Assembly: GCF_037969725.1 (NCBI RefSeq)
Contig: NZ_CP150203.1
Coordinates: 4,294,001-4,358,000, forward strand
DNA length: 64,000 nt
Direction of reading: 5' to 3'
Origin: Paenibacillus sp. FSL W8-0426
GTDB lineage: Bacteria > Bacillota > Bacilli > Paenibacillales > Paenibacillaceae
Shown here: piece after piece, positions 18,277-27,471 of the stretch
Numbering within the stretch: the stretch's first letter is position 1
Layout of the letters: each line of letters begins with the position of its first letter
Notes under the pieces: model-generated
The model's input: only the letters and a program-made list of their open reading frames with translations
What the model was told of the DNA's origin: nothing
Database searches by the model: none
Program-made: the position numbers and the translations under genes

Positions 18277-19095
18277 TTAGTTGCCAAAGTACTTTTCCGG
18301 TCTGCGGTCCTCGAACACAGGAATGCGCCCACGCACTTCATCCACCAGCGAAGGCCGGATCAATCCGGTCACGATCTCTTCCTCTTCCCCGCCTTCGGCC
18401 ACAATTTCGCCCCAAGGGTCGATAATGAGGGAATGCCCGAAAAAGGACGTATCCCCTGCATTGCCTACCCGGTTGCACGCAATCACGTACATTTGGTTCT
18501 CGATCGCGCGGGCAGTCAGCAGCGTGCGCCAGTGATGCAATCTCGGATGAGGCCACTCGGCAGGCACAATCAATGCTTTTGCTCCATTCAGCGCAAGAGT
18601 CCGGGCCAATTCGGGAAAACGAATGTCGTAACAGATGGACGCACCGGCCGTCAGCCCCTCTTCCAATTCAAACAGCTCCGGTTCGGCGCCAGGCTGCAAA
18701 TATTTTTCTTCATCCATCAGGCGAAACAGATGCAGCTTGTCATATCGAAGGACCTCCTGCCCTTCTTTGTTATAGGCATACATCGCGTTGTAGATGTGGT
18801 CGCCCCGTTTCTCGGCAATGGAGCCGCCCACGATCGAAATGCGGTGTTTTTTCGCAAATGCCGACAACCACGCTCTCGACTTTTCTCCTTCCGGATCGGC
18901 CAGTTCATGAATTTGCTCCAGGGCGTAGCCCGTATTCCACATCTCGGGCAGCACGGCCAGCTCCAAATCCGGATACTGCTCTACCGCTTGTTCGAGCCGT
19001 CTTTGCATATGTTCATGATTCGCTTCCGGGTTCCCCAGTTGGATATTGCCTTGAATCAAAGCCACTCGCATTTCTGCCTGTTGTTGTTCTGTCAT
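18277..19095 (-). CDS. mtnU: Carbon-nitrogen hydrolase, omega-amidase type (probable MtnU)
   Basis: Nitrilase-superfamily amidase of about 272 residues with the Glu-Lys-Cys triad in LPEMWNTGY, YDKLHLF and SICYDIRFPEL. The sequence closely follows B. subtilis MtnU, which hydrolyses the alpha-ketoglutaramate formed when MtnE uses glutamine. mtnE lies 3.2 kb away, beyond two iron genes, so a part in methionine salvage is likely but inferred. The start at 19095 (MTEQQQAEM) has GGAGGGGTG six bases upstream; the frame is open 12 codons higher. It could also serve as a general omega-amidase. Confidence 0.85.
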   Translation of the reverse strand: MTEQQQAEMRVALIQGNIQLGNPEANHEHMQRRLEQAVEQYPDLELAVLPEMWNTGYALEQIHELADPEGEKSRAWLSAFAKKHRISIVGGSIAEKRGDHIYNAMYAYNKEGQEVLRYDKLHLFRLMDEEKYLQPGAEPELFELEEGLTAGASICYDIRFPELARTLALNGAKALIVPAEWPHPRLHHWRTLLTARAIENQMYVIACNRVGNAGDTSFFGHSLIIDPWGEIVAEGGEEEEIVTGLIRPSLVDEVRGRIPVFEDRRPEKYFGN

Positions 19096-19205
19096 GTCAA
19101 GCACCCCTCCGACCATAATACTTGTAATCATAGCTTGATTCCCGGAATGCCTGCAACATCCTTTTGAACAAGCCTGGTCATCGCGTCAAGCGCCAAACAG
19201 GGCGA

Positions 19206-20837
19206 TTAGACCGACACGTCCAATCCGTTCAGCAGCTCCGGCAGCAGGGTCTGCAGCCTGCAGCTCGTCAGCGCATCTCCCATATTCCAAACACGCTCCT
19301 CCAGTTTGTATACTTGCCCGCTTTTCACCGCATGCAGCGCCTTCCATTCATCGCTTTCAAACAAATGCTCCGTCGCCATTCGCGCTGTATCGCTCTCAGG
19401 CATCATGACAAAGATGCGGTCGCCGGCATACTGGCTAACCGAATCCGTTGAGATTTCCTTATATGCCCGGCCTGCGGACAAGGCATCCTGCACCTTGCTC
19501 ACCGGAATAAATCCTTTTGGATGATACAGAAACGGGGCCAGTCCGATGTTGCCCATGACGAACAAACGAGCTCCCCGGTGATGCACCAGCACCGATGCCG
19601 TTTCCCCAGGCCGAATCCATGGCTGCACGCTGTCCCACATCTCCTCCGATCTCCGATGGTAAGCGCCCAGCCACGCCTCTGCTTCCGCTCCCATGCCAAA
19701 CCAGCTGCCCACTCTGCACATACGTTCTTCCAAATCCGCATGGGAGTTGTACATCAGCGTAGGCGCAATGCGGGAAAGACGCTGGTACAGCTGCTCGTTG
19801 CTGCTGTCGAACAAAATCAAATCCGGCTGCTTCTGTACGGTCCACTCCAAATCGAGGGGCGTCAAAGCGTCGTGCGATGCGTGGTCAAGGACGGGAATGC
19901 CGAGCGCAAGCAGGTCCCCTGCCGACTCTCCGTAAAACAATATGCGCTCGGGGGTCCGGGGAATGTTCAATTCATGCCCTGCCCAATCCTGAACAAGCGT
20001 TTGCCGTTGAAGGGATTTGTCATATTGGCGGGGGGCCAAACCGGTGTGCTTACGGAAACGTCTGCTGAAATAATATTCATCCCGAAAACCTACCCGGCTT
20101 GCAATATCCCGCAGCGGTTCATCGGACAACGCCAGCCATTCCTTGGCCTGTTCAATGCGTACGTAATTTACGTATTCAAGGGGCTTGCGGCCCGTAATTT
20201 GCCTGAACAATGCCGTAAATTGTGCGGGGCGCAGATTGGCAAGCCTGGCCAATTTTTGAACGCTGATATCCTGCGCATAGTGCTCGTCCACGTATTGAAT
20301 CGTGCCTTGTACCCGGGCTTCCGGGCTTTGTTCCGTTTTGGGCAACGTGTACCGGGTCACGATCAGTTCCATCAATTTATGAAATTGCACGTTCAGCCGG
20401 CTATATTCCGCATCCGTCCGATACTGTCGACCCGAATGCAGCAAATCAAGCATGCCGCTGATCTGGGCCGGCGAAAATCCGTTCAGCCGATCCCTCATTT
20501 CAAAAAGAGGACGTGTGTACAGTTCGGGATCACCGGTTACCATATGTACAGCATCATAATGGAGCACTATATATTTCAAGGCATTCGGGCGATCATGCTC
20601 CAGCTGATAGTTTTCTCCCGGAGCCAAGGGATAGATTTTTCCTGAAACAAACGGATGAGACTCTCGGCCAATATATATGCGGCCTTCTCCCTGCTCGCAG
20701 AACAGGAGGGTGTGACGGTCACAGCTCACTTCAAGCATGACTTGACCGGATTGCTCGATGCACCGTTCGATATGACGATATCGAAACAGGAATGCCGCGA
20801 AAAATAAAGGAGCGCCGTTTGCATTCATTTTTTGCAT
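19206..20837 (-). CDS. AraC-type regulator fused to a siderophore-binding domain (Btr-like)
   Basis: A 543-residue fusion. Residues about 1-120 are a cupin-like sensory region, about 170-275 are two AraC helix-turn-helix motifs (ARLANLRPAQFTALFRQITG and RDIASRVGFRDEYYFSRRF), and about 285-540 are a periplasmic-binding-protein (Peripla_BP_2) domain lacking a signal peptide, so it acts in the cytoplasm. B. subtilis Btr has the same order and activates siderophore uptake genes when it binds iron-bacillibactin. A Fur box lies at the promoter. The start at 20837 follows GAGGTG. The adjacent binding-protein gene is its probable target. Confidence 0.9.
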   Translation of the reverse strand: MQKMNANGAPLFFAAFLFRYRHIERCIEQSGQVMLEVSCDRHTLLFCEQGEGRIYIGRESHPFVSGKIYPLAPGENYQLEHDRPNALKYIVLHYDAVHMVTGDPELYTRPLFEMRDRLNGFSPAQISGMLDLLHSGRQYRTDAEYSRLNVQFHKLMELIVTRYTLPKTEQSPEARVQGTIQYVDEHYAQDISVQKLARLANLRPAQFTALFRQITGRKPLEYVNYVRIEQAKEWLALSDEPLRDIASRVGFRDEYYFSRRFRKHTGLAPRQYDKSLQRQTLVQDWAGHELNIPRTPERILFYGESAGDLLALGIPVLDHASHDALTPLDLEWTVQKQPDLILFDSSNEQLYQRLSRIAPTLMYNSHADLEERMCRVGSWFGMGAEAEAWLGAYHRRSEEMWDSVQPWIRPGETASVLVHHRGARLFVMGNIGLAPFLYHPKGFIPVSKVQDALSAGRAYKEISTDSVSQYAGDRIFVMMPESDTARMATEHLFESDEWKALHAVKSGQVYKLEERVWNMGDALTSCRLQTLLPELLNGLDVSV

Positions 20838-20863
20838 TGCCGTTCACCTCATGACTCTTCTAG

Positions 20864-20878
20864 TGAGAATTGTTATCA
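20864..20878. promoter_or_regulatory. Fur box of the AraC-fusion gene
   Basis: Minus-strand TGATAACAATTCTCA matches TGATAATNATTATCA at 12 of 14 fixed positions. It lies about 11-25 bases after the predicted transcription start, so iron-loaded Fur should repress. Confidence 0.65.
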
Positions 20879-20895
20879 ACCATTTATTTCTTCTG

Positions 20896-20924
20896 ATTAT
20901 ACGTCAGCACCCGTCATTATTCCA
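20896..20924 (-). promoter_or_regulatory. Promoter of the AraC-fusion gene
   Basis: Perfect -10 TATAAT (20896-20901), 17-base spacer, weak -35 TGGAAT. A weak -35 fits a promoter needing an activator. Confidence 0.5.
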
Positions 20925-20996
20925 GCATATATGCTCACACAGCTATACATGAAGAGGAACCTGAAGGACTGCGTAAAATTCGCATGTTTCGAAATG

Positions 20997-21034
20997 AAAA
21001 AGAGCCGTCCAACAAAATACGTTGAAGGCCCTCT
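20997..21034 (-). terminator. Imperfect terminator after the binding-protein gene
   Basis: Minus-strand CAAC/GTTG core with flanking CC/GG and GAG/CTC pairs and bulges, followed by TCTTTTTC. Weaker than the other terminators in the window. Confidence 0.5.
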
Positions 21035-21059
21035 ATTCCAATACAGATTAACACGTCTG

Positions 21060-22082
21060 TTATTGAAGCATCTGTTTCGGCAGCTCCTTTAAGAGCCACT
21101 CTCTGGAAGTGGCATCGCTCGATGCTTTGACGATATCGAAGCGATACACCTTTCCCTCCTTCACAGCGGGCAGGTTGTTCCATACCTCGCTCTTGGTCAA
21201 ATCTTCCGTCGATTGCTGCGCTTCCTGGCCCACGGCATTAAGAATGAAAATGCGGTCTCCGGCGATTTCCGGCAATTTTTCCTGCGAAATCTCGATAAAA
21301 CCAAGCCCTTCGTCCAACACCTTCTGAATCTCGGGAGTCGGTTTCATGCCGCCCTCTCCGTAAAGCAGCTGTGGCAATCCGGCACCGGCCATCACGAACA
21401 ATCGGTTCCCCGGATACATCGTGAATACCGACGCGGTTTCGTCTTCGTTAAGCCCGTGCTCGCGCAGCTGCTTCCACATGTCCTCTGTCGCTTTGGCATG
21501 GGCAGCCAGCCAGGTCTCTGCCTCTTGCTTTTTGTTCAACAGATCGCCCAAAAAGCGAATTCTCTCCTCTAACGGCCAGAAGGAATTAAACGTCACGGTC
21601 GGGGCAACTTTTGAAATGCGGTCATACTGCGCTGCGTCGTCATTAGAGAAAATGATCAGGTCGGGATTCAGCTCAAGCGACTTTTCAACGCTGATTGGAA
21701 AGCCGACGTCCTCCGCTTCAGCCACTTGATCGTCGAACACGGTCCCTTCATTTTTGAGGATACCTACAGGAACAACGCCAAGGACCAACAGATCCCCCGT
21801 AACTTCGCCATGGTAAATGACACGCTGCGGATGGGTCGGAACCTCTACCTCATGACCGCTCCAATCTTTAAAAATTCTGGTCTCGCTTGTGTTTTCCGCT
21901 TCTGCAGTAGTCTCTTCTTTTCCGGCTGCTTCGGTTGTTGCCTGAGACTCGTTCGACGCGGCCGCCGTTGTTTCTCCTTCGCCTGAACCATTGGAAGACG
22001 GATTGCCGCAAGCAACCAGCAGCGCGGATAACGCCGCGATCATCAGTGCTGCGCTCAGTGCGCGAAAGCCTTGTTGTTTCAT
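21060..22082 (-). CDS. Iron-siderophore ABC transporter substrate-binding lipoprotein
   Basis: A 340-residue lipoprotein: signal peptide ending LLVAC (lipid on the Cys), a Ser/Thr/Glu-rich spacer, and a Peripla_BP_2 domain beginning FKDWSGHEVEVPTHPQRVIY. This class (FeuA, YfmC, FhuD types) captures ferric siderophores outside the membrane. No permease or ATPase gene is nearby, so it probably shares a transporter encoded elsewhere. A Fur box lies 38 bases upstream. The start follows GGGGGGAAAG. Upstream-to-downstream order with the AraC fusion suggests a sensor-receptor pair. The siderophore cannot be named. Confidence 0.93.
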   Translation of the reverse strand: MKQQGFRALSAALMIAALSALLVACGNPSSNGSGEGETTAAASNESQATTEAAGKEETTAEAENTSETRIFKDWSGHEVEVPTHPQRVIYHGEVTGDLLVLGVVPVGILKNEGTVFDDQVAEAEDVGFPISVEKSLELNPDLIIFSNDDAAQYDRISKVAPTVTFNSFWPLEERIRFLGDLLNKKQEAETWLAAHAKATEDMWKQLREHGLNEDETASVFTMYPGNRLFVMAGAGLPQLLYGEGGMKPTPEIQKVLDEGLGFIEISQEKLPEIAGDRIFILNAVGQEAQQSTEDLTKSEVWNNLPAVKEGKVYRFDIVKASSDATSREWLLKELPKQMLQ

Positions 22083-22119
22083 TTTTCTTTCCCCCCATAA
22101 ATATGCGCTTCAATCAAAT

Positions 22120-22134
22120 TGATATTGATTATCA
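22120..22134. promoter_or_regulatory. Fur box of the siderophore-binding protein gene
   Basis: TGATATTGATTATCA matches the 7-1-7 Fur consensus at all but one position; the overlapping GATATTGATTATCATTATC matches the 19-base box at 17. It lies 38 bases before the start. Confidence 0.75.
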
Positions 22135-22332
22135 TTATCGTAAATCATCATAAAATAATGGCATTCTCGAAAGCAATGGACAAACCTGAATGCTGAGCTT
22201 TGAATTTTGTGCAAATCCGCTTCGATGCTGTACGGAAAAGAAAGATGATACATTATCCCCTCTATACAGCTCGGGATTGGCGTGATAAATTAAGGGATAC
22301 GATCCATTCTAAGAACCGGAGTGATGTTGACC

Positions 22333-23541
22333 ATGAGCCAAAAAGAGCAAATACAAGGCCGTTCTGCCTTTCCGATTCCTACAGCCGATATCATGGGACA
22401 GCTGCCGACGCAATTTTTCGCTGCCCTTGTGCAAAACGTAAACCGGGAAATCGCCGGCGGGCATGACGTGATCAACCTGGGACAAGGCAATCCGGATACG
22501 CCAACCCCTTCCCATATCGTCAAAACGTTGCAGCAATCCGCGGAGAATCCGCTTTATCACAAATACTCCCCTTTCAGCGGCTACGCCTTCCTCAAGGAAG
22601 CCATCGCGCAGCGTTATAAGGAAGATTACAAGGTGGATCTGGACCCCGAAACGGAAGTTGCCATTTTGTTCGGAGGCAAAACCGGGCTTGTTCAACTGCC
22701 GCAAATTTTGCTGAATCCCGGCGACGTCTGCCTGGTCCCTGACCCGGGTTATCCGGATTACTGGTCTGGCGTTGCGCTGGCCAAAGCCCGCATGTCCTTC
22801 ATGCCGCTGCTGGAGTCCAATGCATTCCTGCCCGATTACGAGGCCATTTCTCCCGAGGACCGCGTGCAGGCCAAACTCATGTACCTGAACTATCCGAACA
22901 ACCCGACTTCGGCAACGGCACCGCTCTCCTTTTACGAAGATACGGTCAAGTTTGCAAGGGAGAATCAAATCGTTGTTGCCAGCGATTTCGCATATGGTGC
23001 CATCGGGTTCGATGGCCATCGACCTGTGAGTTTCCTTCAGGCTCCCGGAGCCAAGGAAGTCGGTATCGAATTTTATACGTTGTCCAAAACGTACAACATG
23101 GCCGGTTGGCGGGTCGGATTTGCGCTTGGCAATGCGGAGATCATCTCCAGAATCAACCTGCTCCAGGATCACATTTACGTCAGCCTGTTTGGCGGCATTC
23201 AGGCAGCGGCTGCGGCGGCACTGACTTCCTCGCAGCAATGCGTAACCGATCTGGTGGCCAGATATGAATCCCGGCGCAACGCGTTTTTCGATGCCCTCGC
23301 TTCCATCGGATGGCATGCGTCCGAACCCGGAGGTTCCTTCTTCTCCTGGCTGCCTGTTCCGGAAGGGTTCACCTCCGCCTCCTTCGCGGACCTGTTGTTG
23401 AAGGAAGCCAAAGTCGCCGTCGCCCCAGGCATCGGATTCGGCGAGCATGGCGAAGGTTATGTCCGGGCAGGACTGCTCAGCGATGAAGCACGGTTATGCG
23501 AAGCGGCTGAGCGAATCGGCAGACTGGGCCTGTTCCGATAA
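22333..23541 (+). CDS. mtnE: PLP-dependent aminotransferase of methionine salvage
   Basis: Class I aminotransferase of about 402 residues that converts 2-keto-4-methylthiobutyrate to methionine, usually with glutamine as amino donor. It follows B. subtilis MtnE closely over the whole length: DVINLGQGNPDTPTPSHIV, LVPDPGYPDYWSGVALA, YLNYPNNPTSA, and the PLP lysine in YTLSKTYNMAGWRVG. The start at 22333 (MSQKEQ) is spaced correctly from GGAG; GTG at 22321 and ATG at 22324 overlap that site. I found no S-box (SAM) riboswitch upstream, unlike many methionine-salvage genes. It lies directly before the T-box-controlled pro-mtn operon. Confidence 0.93.
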   Translation: MSQKEQIQGRSAFPIPTADIMGQLPTQFFAALVQNVNREIAGGHDVINLGQGNPDTPTPSHIVKTLQQSAENPLYHKYSPFSGYAFLKEAIAQRYKEDYKVDLDPETEVAILFGGKTGLVQLPQILLNPGDVCLVPDPGYPDYWSGVALAKARMSFMPLLESNAFLPDYEAISPEDRVQAKLMYLNYPNNPTSATAPLSFYEDTVKFARENQIVVASDFAYGAIGFDGHRPVSFLQAPGAKEVGIEFYTLSKTYNMAGWRVGFALGNAEIISRINLLQDHIYVSLFGGIQAAAAAALTSSQQCVTDLVARYESRRNAFFDALASIGWHASEPGGSFFSWLPVPEGFTSASFADLLLKEAKVAVAPGIGFGEHGEGYVRAGLLSDEARLCEAAERIGRLGLFR

Positions 23542-23649
23542 GCAAAACAGGCCTCGGTACCCTTTGCATCTGCCAACTTTCCGTGGTATGTTATTAAAAA
23601 CGTCTGCTTTATCGTGATGACTGTGATAATGGTCATTTATCCATATGAA

Positions 23650-23889
23650 ATGAAACGTAATGACGGGACCAGTACAAAAGAACAAACCGCGCCCAGAGAG
23701 CAAATTTCGCCGGGCTGAAAAAATTTGCCGCGGTTTCTTTTGGAATCCTACCCCCGAACGGCCTGTGAAAGCAGGACAGTGCCTTCTGTTACAAGGCTCG
23801 AGCCGGATGATGGGAACATCATCAACAAAGGTGGTACCGCGGAAGATAACTTTCGTCCTTTTGAAATTCAAAGGGACGGGAGTTTTTTT
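23650..23889 (+). ncRNA. T-box leader, proline type
   Basis: The conserved T-box core GGTGGTACCGCG lies at 23830-23841 and is followed by an intrinsic terminator: CGTCCTTTTGAA pairing with TTCAAAGGGACG (one G-U pair) and seven U to 23889. Stem I begins near 23650 and shows AGTA on its 5' side and GGAATCCTACC on its 3' side; the codon after GAA-T is CCT, proline, at 23747-23749. Uncharged tRNA-Pro would stabilise the antiterminator and switch on proB and the genes behind it. The core and terminator are seen directly; the stem I limits and specifier are my reading. Confidence 0.88.
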
Positions 23890-23963
23890 GTTATATCAGC
23901 GTGTTCGTTCCGGGCCCATCGCCTGGAATCAACGCATTCAATTCAGTCTAAGGAAGTGAAAGC

Positions 23964-25067
23964 ATGTCCTCACGTATTGTCGTTAAAATCGGCAGCAGTT
24001 CCCTTACATCGGATGAAGGTGGACTAAACCGCGATGCCATCGCGTTCTTTGCCCGAGAGATTGCCGCCCTTATGGAACAAGGCCATGAAGTGCTGCTGGT
24101 GACTTCCGGGGCGGTCGCTGCCGGATTCCGCGAAATCGGCTATGCCCAGCGCCCGAAGCTTCTGCATGAGAAGCAGGCTGCCGCCGCTGTCGGACAGGCG
24201 CTGCTCATGCAGGCATACCAGCAGGCTTTGGCGGCGCACCGCGTCACCCCGGCGCAAATTTTGCTGACCCGTACCGACTTCCACAGCCGCAAACGAATGG
24301 GCAATGCGGGCATGACCGTGGAAGAGCTGCTCAAACAGCGGGTTTTGCCCATTTTTAACGAAAATGACACCGTCTCCGTGGACGAGCTCAAATTCGGCGA
24401 CAATGACCTGTTGTCCGCACTCGTGGCCAATCTCGTTAAAGCACAGCATCTTGTGATCATTACGGACACCAATGGCCTCTACACGGCTGACCCGCGCAAA
24501 GATCCGAACGCCTATCGCTATGACCGCATCAGCGAGATTACCGAGGAAATTTATGCATATGCAGGCGGCTCCGGATCATCCGTCGGCACAGGCGGCATGC
24601 GTTCGAAGGTGGATGCAGCCAAAGTGGCCACGCGCGGAGGCGTTCCCGTCTTCGTAGGCAGCGTCAAAGAACCCGGCGACATGCAGGATGCGGTAAACGG
24701 GACGGGTAAAGGAACGTATTTCGAAACACGACTCGGGGCTCTCTCCCGCAAAAAGCAATGGCTCGGCTTCATGTCCACCCCTCTGGGCACCGTCGTCGTC
24801 GATGCAGGCGCCGAAGAAGCGCTGGTGCATGGCGGCCATAGCCTGCTGCCGGTCGGCGTGAAGCGTGTGCTCGGTTCGTTCCATGCCGGAGACGTCGTCG
24901 AGGTCGTCGGCCCTGACGATACGCTGCTCGGCCGGGGCATCGTCAACTACGACGACGATCAGCTTCGCCTCATTGCCGGCCTGCCGAGCGGCGAAGTGAT
25001 CCAACGGCTGAACAGCATCCATCGCCTCGAAGTGATTCATCGGGACGAGTGGATTACATTAAAATAA
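23964..25067 (+). CDS. proB: Glutamate 5-kinase
   Basis: First enzyme of proline synthesis: phosphorylates glutamate to gamma-glutamyl phosphate, normally inhibited by proline. 367 residues: amino-acid-kinase domain at about 1-255 (VVKIGSSSLT, LLVTSGAVAAGF, FNENDTVSVDELKFGDND) and a C-terminal PUA domain at about 275-360. The start follows AGGAAG. It is the first gene after the T-box. A 258-base stretch containing a structured element separates it from proA, which is unusual because the two are normally adjacent. Confidence 0.97.
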   Translation: MSSRIVVKIGSSSLTSDEGGLNRDAIAFFAREIAALMEQGHEVLLVTSGAVAAGFREIGYAQRPKLLHEKQAAAAVGQALLMQAYQQALAAHRVTPAQILLTRTDFHSRKRMGNAGMTVEELLKQRVLPIFNENDTVSVDELKFGDNDLLSALVANLVKAQHLVIITDTNGLYTADPRKDPNAYRYDRISEITEEIYAYAGGSGSSVGTGGMRSKVDAAKVATRGGVPVFVGSVKEPGDMQDAVNGTGKGTYFETRLGALSRKKQWLGFMSTPLGTVVVDAGAEEALVHGGHSLLPVGVKRVLGSFHAGDVVEVVGPDDTLLGRGIVNYDDDQLRLIAGLPSGEVIQRLNSIHRLEVIHRDEWITLK

Positions 25068-25141
25068 ATGAGATCCAGTTGAACCAACCATTTATACGAT
25101 AACGGAGTGGGCAGAAAGAATCTGGAGAAGCGAAGCGTTCT

Positions 25142-25232
25142 AAAAAGCTTTCTGAAAGAAAGCTGCAGCGGAAGCATAGGCTTATCACCGGATTTCCCCA
25201 TGAAAAAGGGGATCCAAAAATTCCGGAGATAA
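25142..25232. repeat. Structured intergenic element between proB and proA
   Basis: Two hairpins: AGCTTTCT-GAA-AGAAAGCT (25146-25164), perfect, and a longer nested one, 25182-25232, where TTATC-A-CCGGA pairs with TCCGG-A-GATAA around an inner CCCC/GGGG stem. No U-run follows, so it is not a simple terminator, and no frame is convincing. It looks like a mobile-type intergenic repeat or an RNA element. Confidence 0.6.
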
Positions 25233-25325
25233 CAGCGATCGGAAGATGGTTCTGACTACGTAGCGGTCCCGTGTAAAAATCATTGGTGCAACTTATATTG
25301 AACTACTATTAAGGGGGAACTGATC

Positions 25326-26573
25326 ATGAGTGAAGTAAGAGAAAAAGCAACGAAAGCCCAAGCGGCCTTGACGCAGCTCAACCGTCTGACCACGGAACAA
25401 AAAAATACGGCCCTGCTTGCCATGGCCGACGCATTGATCGCCGAATCCGATTCCATCATTGCCGCAAACGCGGAGGATCTGGAGCGCGGCAAACAACAAG
25501 GCACGCCTGAATCCATGCTTGACCGGCTTGCCCTGAACAAAAGCCGCATCGAAGGCATCGCGGATGGCCTGCGCCAGATTGCCGGCCTGCCTGACCCTGT
25601 CGGCGAAATCCTCGAATCGTTCACCCGTCCAAACGGCCTTCACATCGAGAAGCTGCGTGTACCGATCGGCCTGATCGGCATCATCTACGAAGCTCGTCCA
25701 AACGTGACCGTCGATGCGGCGGGATTGTGCTTGAAAACGGGGAATGCCGTGCTGCTGCGCGGCGGCTCCTCCGCCCTTTCGTCCAACCGCCGAATCGTTG
25801 AGGTGCTGACGAAGGCGCTGGCGGCGACCGATCTGCCGCCGGACGCGCTGCAGCTTGTCGAAGATGCGGATCGCGCATCGGTGGATGAAATGCTGAAGCT
25901 GAACGGCCTGCTGGATTGCATCATCCCTCGCGGGGGAGCTTCCCTGATCCGCAACGTGGTCAACAACGCCACCGTGCCCGTCATCGAAACCGGTGCTGGC
26001 ATCTGTCACACCTATGTCGATGAAACGGCAAATCCTGAAATGGCTGCAGAGATCGCCTTGAACGCGAAAGCGCAGCGTCCGTCTGTCTGCAATTCCATGG
26101 AAACCCTGCTGCTGCATTCCGCTTATGCCGAACAGCATCTGAATGCAATGGCTGAACAATTCCGTGAAGCCAGCGTAACGATGAAAGGATGCGAAACGGT
26201 ACGCCGCCTGGTGCCCGATGCACTTGAAGCGACGGAAGAGGACTACGCTACCGAGTATAATGATTACATTTTGAATATTCGTGTCGTGGACAGCCTGGAT
26301 GAAGCGCTTCGTCACATCGCGAAGTACGGCACCAAGCACTCCGAATGCATCGTGACCGAAAACGCGGATCATGCGGCCCGGTTTCTGCAAGACGTGGATG
26401 CTGCCGCCGTGTACCACAATGCGTCCACGCGCTTTACGGATGGTTTCGAATTCGGATATGGCGCCGAGATCGGCATCAGCACCCAGAAACTTCACGCACG
26501 CGGTCCAATGGGCCTGCCTGCCCTGACATCCACGAAATACCGCATTACCGGAAACGGCCAAATTCGGCAATAA
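25326..26573 (+). CDS. proA: Gamma-glutamyl phosphate reductase
   Basis: Reduces gamma-glutamyl phosphate to glutamate semialdehyde with NADPH, the second step of proline synthesis. 415 residues of the aldehyde-dehydrogenase fold: PIGLIGIIYEARPNVTVDAA near residue 105, GGSSAL, a catalytic Cys in RPSVCNSMETLL near residue 255, and FTDGFEFGYGAEIGIST near the end. The start follows AAGGGGG. proC begins 37 bases later. Expression is expected to depend on the proline T-box upstream of proB unless the element before it carries its own promoter. Confidence 0.97.
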   Translation: MSEVREKATKAQAALTQLNRLTTEQKNTALLAMADALIAESDSIIAANAEDLERGKQQGTPESMLDRLALNKSRIEGIADGLRQIAGLPDPVGEILESFTRPNGLHIEKLRVPIGLIGIIYEARPNVTVDAAGLCLKTGNAVLLRGGSSALSSNRRIVEVLTKALAATDLPPDALQLVEDADRASVDEMLKLNGLLDCIIPRGGASLIRNVVNNATVPVIETGAGICHTYVDETANPEMAAEIALNAKAQRPSVCNSMETLLLHSAYAEQHLNAMAEQFREASVTMKGCETVRRLVPDALEATEEDYATEYNDYILNIRVVDSLDEALRHIAKYGTKHSECIVTENADHAARFLQDVDAAAVYHNASTRFTDGFEFGYGAEIGISTQKLHARGPMGLPALTSTKYRITGNGQIRQ

Positions 26574-26610
26574 TACACAGCTGATAGCTGACTAGGAGGA
26601 ACGATAAACC

Positions 26611-27471
26611 ATGAGTCAAGAACAACAAACACTGCTGCAACAAAAGATTACTTTCCATGGCGCGGGCGCGATGGCGGAAGCCATCGTCCGGGGACTGACT
26701 TCCCGCCTGGTCGTTCGGCCTAGAGACATTACGATGCTCAACCGCAGCAACAAAAAGCGCCAGGAAGAACTAAGCGCCAAATACGCGGTGCATACGGGAA
26801 CGGCATCGGAGTCTTTGGATATCCTTGCGGATTCTCCTGTCATCGTGCTTGCCATGAAACCGAAGGATGCAGCAGCGGCTTTGCGTGAATTAGGCCCGAT
26901 CCTGAAGCCGGATCAGCTGATTGTTTCCGTGATTGCCGGATTGTCCATCCGCACCATGCAAAGCATCCTTGGACGGAAGCAACCCATTGCCCGGACCATG
27001 CCGAACACGTCCAGCACCATTGGGCTCGGGGCTACCGGCATTGCGTTCTCGGCGGAGATTACGGACGATCAGCGCAGCACGGTCATGACCATGTTTGAAG
27101 CCGTAGGCATCGTAACGATTGTTCCGGAAGAAAAACTTGAGGTCCTTACCGGCATTTCCGGAAGCGGCCCGGCTTATGTATACTATTTGATGGAAGCCAT
27201 GATCGCCGCGGGCATTCGCGGAGGACTGTCCAGTCAGCAATCGCATGACCTGACCGTTCAGACCGTGCTCGGCGCAGCCCGCATGGTGCAGCAAACCGGC
27301 ATGGAACCGATGAAGCTTCGCAGCGACGTGACCTCTCCTGGCGGAGCGACGCAAGCCGCGCTCAAAACGCTGGATGAAGGCGACTTTTTCGAAAACGTAA
27401 TTGCAGCCGTGAACCGCTGCGCAGAGCGCTCACGGGAGATGGGGGCTGCTTTGGAAGGGGATTTGAAATGA
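26611..27471 (+). CDS. proC: Pyrroline-5-carboxylate reductase
   Basis: Last step of proline synthesis. 286 residues: an N-terminal Rossmann domain with a divergent nucleotide loop, GAGAMAEAIVRG, the segment ARTMPNTSSTIGLG, and a C-terminal dimerisation domain with SGSGPAYVYYLMEAM and the signature SPGGATQAALKTL. The start follows TAGGAGGAA. Its stop overlaps the start of mtnW by four bases (ATGA), which couples translation of a proline gene to a methionine-salvage gene. Confidence 0.96.
   Translation: MSQEQQTLLQQKITFHGAGAMAEAIVRGLTSRLVVRPRDITMLNRSNKKRQEELSAKYAVHTGTASESLDILADSPVIVLAMKPKDAAAALRELGPILKPDQLIVSVIAGLSIRTMQSILGRKQPIARTMPNTSSTIGLGATGIAFSAEITDDQRSTVMTMFEAVGIVTIVPEEKLEVLTGISGSGPAYVYYLMEAMIAAGIRGGLSSQQSHDLTVQTVLGAARMVQQTGMEPMKLRSDVTSPGGATQAALKTLDEGDFFENVIAAVNRCAERSREMGAALEGDLK

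Noticed and set aside
22140..22332. Possible S-box (SAM) riboswitch before mtnE
   Set aside because: The conserved S-box core and following terminator were not found.
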